Positions 59,974 through 64,000 of a stretch of DNA of 64,000 nt are shown here, piece by piece. The translations under genes were made by a program, and so were the position numbers. How positions within the stretch are numbered: the stretch's first letter is position 1; each line of letters starts with the position of its first letter. The stretch is from Roseivirga sp. E12 (GTDB lineage: Bacteria > Bacteroidota > Bacteroidia > Cytophagales > Cyclobacteriaceae), in NCBI RefSeq assembly GCF_017592825.1, contig NZ_JAGFMD010000001.1, forward strand, positions 434,001 through 498,000, in the 5' to 3' direction. The notes under the pieces were generated by a model. The model worked only from the letters and a program-made list of their open reading frames with translations. It did not search any database and was not told the DNA's origin.

Positions 59974-62706
59974 ATGAGCAATAATCGGTCAAAACTATCC
60001 AATTGGATACTCTCCAAACTATTGCCAGATGTCTATCTGGAAGAATTCTTCGGTGATCTCAAGGAAATGTATGATCATCGATTAGAAGTAAAGGGTAAAA
60101 CATATGCACGACTAATGTATTGGGTCGATACAGTGCATTTACTCTTTGGTTTCTCTTCAATAAGACTTTTCAAAACTCAGAATAACAACGTGATTATGAT
60201 TCAGAACATGTTCAAAATGGCCATAAGAAGTGCCAGAAAACAAAAGCAGTTCACTATTCTCAATTTATTAGGTCTTTCTTTAGGGATAACGGCTTGCCTA
60301 TTCATAGGCTTATATATCCATGAAGAATCTACCTACGATACTTTCCATGAAAAAGGGGATCGTATTTATCGTGTCAATCAACCAATGATTTGGAATGCCT
60401 GGGATGAGCAATTTGCTTCTACAGGACCCAATGTTGCGCTTGCACTCAAGGAGGAAGCGCCTGAATTTGAAGAGCTGACTCGTCTTTTGAGCTTAGGACC
60501 TCAGACGCTACGTATGACCAATGGAGCTGATGATTTCTCATTGGTTAAAGAGACTAAGTTCTTTGGTGCCGAAGAAAACTTCTTTAAAGTATTCTCATTC
60601 AAAGCAATACAAGGAAATCTCGACAACGCGCTGAAAGATCCACTTAGCATTGTAATTACACAAGAAACTGCCCAACGCTATTTCGGCTATGAAGAAGCGG
60701 TAGGTAAGTTTATTGAGGTAAAAGAATTCAATGACGAGTGGAGATCATATACCGTTAAGGCTGTCATTGAGGATATACCTACTAAATCGCACTTGCAGTT
60801 TGACATCCTGGTTTCCTTTAGTAGTTACCCTGAAATGTTCAAGGATAGTGAATGGAAATGGATCTGGACTGGATTTTCAACCTACGGATTGGTACAAGAG
60901 GGGACGGATATTGAAGCTTTGACCGAAAAGATCCAGGCTGTTCCTCCAAAATACGCACCCGCCACAACAACTAGAATCTTTAATCAGAGCTATGAAGAGT
61001 TTACCAATGGTAACCCTTGGACACTTTACTTACAGCCTTTAAGAGATCTATACCTCTCTAACGAACCGGATAGTCATCGATTTGGTCCAACAGGAAAACC
61101 ACAACCGATCAAAATCTTTACAGCTATTGGTGTCCTGATTTTGATTCTATCAAGTATCAACTTCATGAATCTATCAACAGCTCGTTCTGGGCATAGAGCT
61201 AAAGAAATTGGCGTTAAAAAGGTGCTGGGCTCTCACAGAAGGAGTTTGATCTATCAATTCATTTTTGAATCAGTACTTTTCGTCTTTGTAAGTACTATAG
61301 TGGCTTTTTTTACGGTTTGGTTGACCACTGACTCTTTTAATGAACTGTCTAATAAATCGCTGGATATAAGCCAGTTAATTGTCGACCCTGTATTTATTGC
61401 TTTGACAATAACATTTGTGTTGGTACTCGGCATACTTGCAGGAGCTTACCCAGCATTTTATCTCTCATCCTTTAGACCTGTGCAGGCGCTTAAGGGAGGT
61501 CTTAGTACTGCCTTTAAAGGCAAAACGTTGAGAAATGGGTTGGTCATCTTTCAGTTTACGATATCCATTGCCTTAGTCATATGCACATTCTTTGTTCAGC
61601 GTCAACTGAACTACGCTTCTAGCCTTAATTTGGGCTTTGACAGGGACAATGTTCTTCAGATTCATAATATGGAACAATTGGGGAGTCAATTGAATGTCCT
61701 GAAATCAAAATTATCCAGCAATCCCACAATTGAAGCTATTGGTACGTCCTATGCCACGCCTGCTAATGTCTGGGATGGCGAACGTTATAAGACGAAAGGT
61801 CCGGAACCGAGTATTGCTGATATGAGCAATTTTAGAACAGAGGGTGAGTATCTAGACTTGTTAGGTGTTGAATTTATCGCAGGAAGGAATTTCGATCCGA
61901 CTAGAGTAAATGACAAGTACAGTGTTGTCCTGAATGAAAGGGCCGTCAAAGCTTTAGGGTGGGGAACTCCCGATACCTGGAAAGAAAATTCCCCAATTGG
62001 AAAAATGGTGGTATGCGCTTTTGACAATGAAGAGGAGTTGGAACTGATCGGGATCGTAAAAGATTTCAATTATAACACCCTCAAAGAAGACATAGAACCA
62101 TTGGTTATCATGCATCAGGAAAATGACAAGATCTGGAATTATGGCTTGGGAAGAGCTTTCATTTCCTTACGCTTGAATTCTGAGCTTATCAACTCTTCAG
62201 AAAGCCTAAGTTCCTTTTTAAATGAAGTTGAATCTGAAGTCCATAATGTGGATACTGAAACCATGTTTGAGTACAGCTTTATGGATCAGGATTTTGAGGC
62301 TACTTTCAGAGAAGAAAAAAGGATGGGCAAGGTGCTAAACCTTTTCTCCATGATGATGATGGTGATTGCTTGTTTAGGCCTATTCGGATTAGCGACTTTT
62401 TCGGCAGAACAGCGCTTAAAAGAGCTTTGTATAAGAAAAGTCCTTGGAGCGAAGGTTTCAAATCTAGTGATTACATTCTCTTCAGAGTTTACCATTTTGG
62501 TCGGGGTCTCAATTTTAATTGCTATCCCAGTATCATACTTCTTGGTGGATAGTTGGCTCAACGGATTTGCTTTTCATACGCCCATTCAAGCCTGGGTATT
62601 TGTGCTAGCTACTGCACTGACCATGGTACTTGCAGTACTGACAATTGGCTATCAATCTTTTGCTAACGCGAAGAAAAATCCGGCAACTGTATTGAAGAAT
62701 ACTTAG
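59974..62706 (+). CDS. FtsX/MacB-type ABC permease (paralogue), 910 aa
   Basis: The layout repeats that of the minus-strand permease: a prefix domain (LSNWILSKLLPDVYLEEFFGDLKEMYDHR, residues 7-36), a first membrane segment near 102-120 (FTILNLLGLSLGITACLFIGLY), a MacB-PCD-type domain, central segments near 385-500 with LAGAYPAFYLSSFRPVQALKG, a second periplasmic domain and final segments (about 785-900) with LKELCIRKVLGAK. No ABC ATPase is beside it. The role may be export of a lipid, peptide or antimicrobial. It abuts the PadR gene and ends its operon. Confidence 0.9.
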   Translation: MSNNRSKLSNWILSKLLPDVYLEEFFGDLKEMYDHRLEVKGKTYARLMYWVDTVHLLFGFSSIRLFKTQNNNVIMIQNMFKMAIRSARKQKQFTILNLLGLSLGITACLFIGLYIHEESTYDTFHEKGDRIYRVNQPMIWNAWDEQFASTGPNVALALKEEAPEFEELTRLLSLGPQTLRMTNGADDFSLVKETKFFGAEENFFKVFSFKAIQGNLDNALKDPLSIVITQETAQRYFGYEEAVGKFIEVKEFNDEWRSYTVKAVIEDIPTKSHLQFDILVSFSSYPEMFKDSEWKWIWTGFSTYGLVQEGTDIEALTEKIQAVPPKYAPATTTRIFNQSYEEFTNGNPWTLYLQPLRDLYLSNEPDSHRFGPTGKPQPIKIFTAIGVLILILSSINFMNLSTARSGHRAKEIGVKKVLGSHRRSLIYQFIFESVLFVFVSTIVAFFTVWLTTDSFNELSNKSLDISQLIVDPVFIALTITFVLVLGILAGAYPAFYLSSFRPVQALKGGLSTAFKGKTLRNGLVIFQFTISIALVICTFFVQRQLNYASSLNLGFDRDNVLQIHNMEQLGSQLNVLKSKLSSNPTIEAIGTSYATPANVWDGERYKTKGPEPSIADMSNFRTEGEYLDLLGVEFIAGRNFDPTRVNDKYSVVLNERAVKALGWGTPDTWKENSPIGKMVVCAFDNEEELELIGIVKDFNYNTLKEDIEPLVIMHQENDKIWNYGLGRAFISLRLNSELINSSESLSSFLNEVESEVHNVDTETMFEYSFMDQDFEATFREEKRMGKVLNLFSMMMMVIACLGLFGLATFSAEQRLKELCIRKVLGAKVSNLVITFSSEFTILVGVSILIAIPVSYFLVDSWLNGFAFHTPIQAWVFVLATALTMVLAVLTIGYQSFANAKKNPATVLKNT

Positions 62707-62856
62707 GATATCCAACCCTTCGTCTAAGCTGCTTCCTAGGTCCGCTAAGTTTATCAAAAAAGTATTAGTAGAAATCTTTTGGTATAATAGATTAAGTAAA
62801 GCCAAGCAAATTGGCTAAATTGCGCTGAACCTAATTATCAAAGATTTATAGACTGA

Positions 62857-63309
62857 ATGGCAAGATCACAAAACACGTTCCAGAAGAAAGAAAGAGAGAA
62901 GAAGCGCTTACAGAAGCGTAAAGAAAAAGAAATGAAGAAGGAGGAGCGAAAGGCTAATGCTTCTGGTGGTGGTCTTGATGAAATGATGGCTTATGTTGAC
63001 GAGTTCGGTAATATCTCCGACACTCCGCCAGATCCACTAGCCAAGAAGAAAGAAGTCAAAGCTTCAAGTATTGAAATAGGAGTTCCTAAGCAGGAGAAAG
63101 AAGATATGACGGCCGAGCGAAGAGGCAAAGTGTCTTTCTTCAATGACTCTAAAGGTTACGGTTTTATCAATCAAGATGGAACGCAAGAACGCTTCTTTGT
63201 TCATGTTAATGGCTTAATGGAGCCGATTCAAGAAGGGGATAAAGTGAGTTTTCTCTTAGAGAAAGGAATGAAGGGTATGAATGCCGTTAGTGTGAAAGTT
63301 ATTCGCTGA
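62857..63309 (+). CDS. Cold-shock-domain protein with basic N-terminal extension, 150 aa
   Basis: The C-terminal part (about 86-150) is a CspA-type OB fold with GKVSFFNDSKGYGFINQDG (RNP1-like) and FFVHVNGL (RNP2-like). The first 35 residues are very rich in Lys, Arg and Glu (QKKEREKKRLQKRKEKEMKK) and probably form a charged helix; a flexible linker is in between. This layout, seen in Bacteroidota, should bind single-stranded RNA or DNA. It has about 150 bases of upstream sequence with a small AGCCAA/TTGGCT dyad (62800-62816). Confidence 0.9.
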   Translation: MARSQNTFQKKEREKKRLQKRKEKEMKKEERKANASGGGLDEMMAYVDEFGNISDTPPDPLAKKKEVKASSIEIGVPKQEKEDMTAERRGKVSFFNDSKGYGFINQDGTQERFFVHVNGLMEPIQEGDKVSFLLEKGMKGMNAVSVKVIR

Positions 63310-63343
63310 TATTCTGAATTACCTCAACAGCTAAAAAATAAAA

Positions 63344-63376
63344 AAACGGAAGAATATTATTCTTCCGTTTCTTTTT
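63344..63376. terminator. Bidirectional terminator between convergent genes
   Basis: AAACGGAAGAAT, loop ATT, ATTCTTCCGTTT is a perfect 12-bp stem; on the minus strand it is followed by a T-rich run, and on the plus strand by TTCTTTTTCTG. It overlaps the final codons of the minus-strand gene. Confidence 0.88.
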
Positions 63377-63755
63377 CTGCCTCTTCTTCAGGGGCATCTT
63401 CAGTTTCGTTAACTACAGGAGTGCAGCTGATATTGAGCATAAACTGCTTGTCTAATTCGATGTGATACGTAGCAGTACTCATAAGTTCAATGGCTTTGCC
63501 AGACTGTCTGATCATTTCCATAAAGTCCTGTGCTACCAAAGAAGTTTTGATTGCTACCAAAGGCTTGCTTTCGAAAATATCGATCTTAAACGAGTATACA
63601 ATGTTCTTCTTAGGAGCTAGATCAGTAAACTCATGCTTTGAAAGAGGGTAAGACTGAGGTCCATTTTCGGCATCTACCATTAATTTCAGAACTACAGGCT
63701 TGTATTTTTTCCACAAAGGATAGAAAGCACTAATCTGGAGGTTATCGTTTCGCAT
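63357..63755 (-). CDS. Uncharacterised protein with acidic tail, 132 aa
   Basis: No family is recognised with confidence. The first 110 residues contain alternating strand-like segments (FYPLWKKYKPVVLKLMVDAE, PKKNIVYSFKIDIFESKPLV), suggestive of a small beta-rich fold, with no signal peptide. The last 20 residues are almost all Glu, Asp, Ala and Thr. Its stop lies inside a bidirectional terminator stem. The 245 bases beyond its start to the window end show no supported gene; an ATG at 63992 may begin one that runs out of the window. Confidence 0.6.
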   Translation of the reverse strand: MRNDNLQISAFYPLWKKYKPVVLKLMVDAENGPQSYPLSKHEFTDLAPKKNIVYSFKIDIFESKPLVAIKTSLVAQDFMEMIRQSGKAIELMSTATYHIELDKQFMLNISCTPVVNETEDAPEEEAEKETEE

Positions 63756-64000
63756 AATTTGTTATGACCTTAGAGAGGTCCATTTGTTTTTAGAGAGGCT
63801 TAGAGCTGAACAAAAAATCGATGTTTAAGGCCAGCAGCAGTTAGTTATATTTTAGGCCTCAGGTTTTGTTTAAGCATAATTGTGATGCAAGTTAATGAAA
63901 CCGTAGAGATATGTCGGGTAAACCAGCCAATAAGTTTGTATGCATGACTAATATTTTCGCCTTTAGGCTTGCAACAGACTAGTCTTGCTGAATGTCTCCA

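Noticed and set aside
63976-63985. AGACTAGTCT palindrome near the window end
   Set aside because: Single ten-base palindrome without half-site context; the gene it might control lies outside the window.

Overview
The window looks like chromosomal DNA of a free-living, probably marine member of the Bacteroidota, most likely order Cytophagales. The reasons are the gene families present (a SusA-like GH13 enzyme, a FecI/FecR/TonB-receptor trio with an STN domain, DUF5916, DUF6090, DUF3570/DUF4266, N-acyl amino acid lipid synthases, ribosomal protein THX), the near absence of Shine-Dalgarno sites, and several Bacteroidota-type promoters of the form TTG-N19..22-TAnnTTTG. No rRNA, tRNA, CRISPR array, prophage or insertion sequence was seen. 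Most of the window is ordinary, densely packed genome.

Layout. 1-8.7 kb, mostly minus strand: an MBL-fold hydrolase (cut by the window edge), a large BNR-repeat exoprotein, a secreted tandem YCII protein, a quinone oxidoreductase with a SIMPL protein, a YdeI-like protein and an agmatine-deiminase-like lipoprotein. 8.9-15.5 kb: a degenerate 2H phosphoesterase, a four-helix-bundle protein, a DeaD-type RNA helicase, a fatty acid desaturase, a DUF763 protein and a membrane adenylate cyclase. 15.6-20.3 kb, plus strand: an exported redox locus of thioredoxin-like protein, ApbE flavin transferase, DUF4266 lipoprotein, DUF3570 protein, Rieske protein, Asp-rich lipoprotein and four-repeat PepSY-like protein, closed by a strong terminator. 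20.3-26.4 kb, minus strand: GH13 enzyme, ECF sigma factor, FecR and TonB receptor, converging on that terminator.

26.5-41.9 kb mixes membrane and signalling genes: an M24 peptidase, histidine kinase and response regulator operon, a VTT protein, a bestrophin, a Tat-exported sugar isomerase-like protein, a CPA2 antiporter, an AraC regulator, DoxX and START proteins. 42-51.4 kb: a DUF5916 barrel protein, two dispersed palindromic repeats, a tricorn-like protease, a GCS2-type ligase and a pair of acyltransferases for N-acyl amino acid lipids. 51.7-64 kb: a cupin, a ThiS-like protein beside a BNR propeller, ribosomal protein THX, a RES-Xre toxin-antitoxin module, a GH1 beta-glucosidase, two head-to-head PadR/permease modules and a cold-shock-domain protein.

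The most notable observations concern regulation. A two-block element, AGGTAGGGTAAAA-N11-GTATTCA, stands at nearly the same distance before fecR and before the distant agmatine-deiminase-like gene, which suggests a shared ECF-sigma promoter. A dyad, ACTA-N7-TAGT, occurs before both the 2H-phosphoesterase-like gene and the DUF763 gene. The desaturase has a family-like N-terminus upstream of any standard start codon. The redox locus is the best candidate for an under-described multi-protein system.
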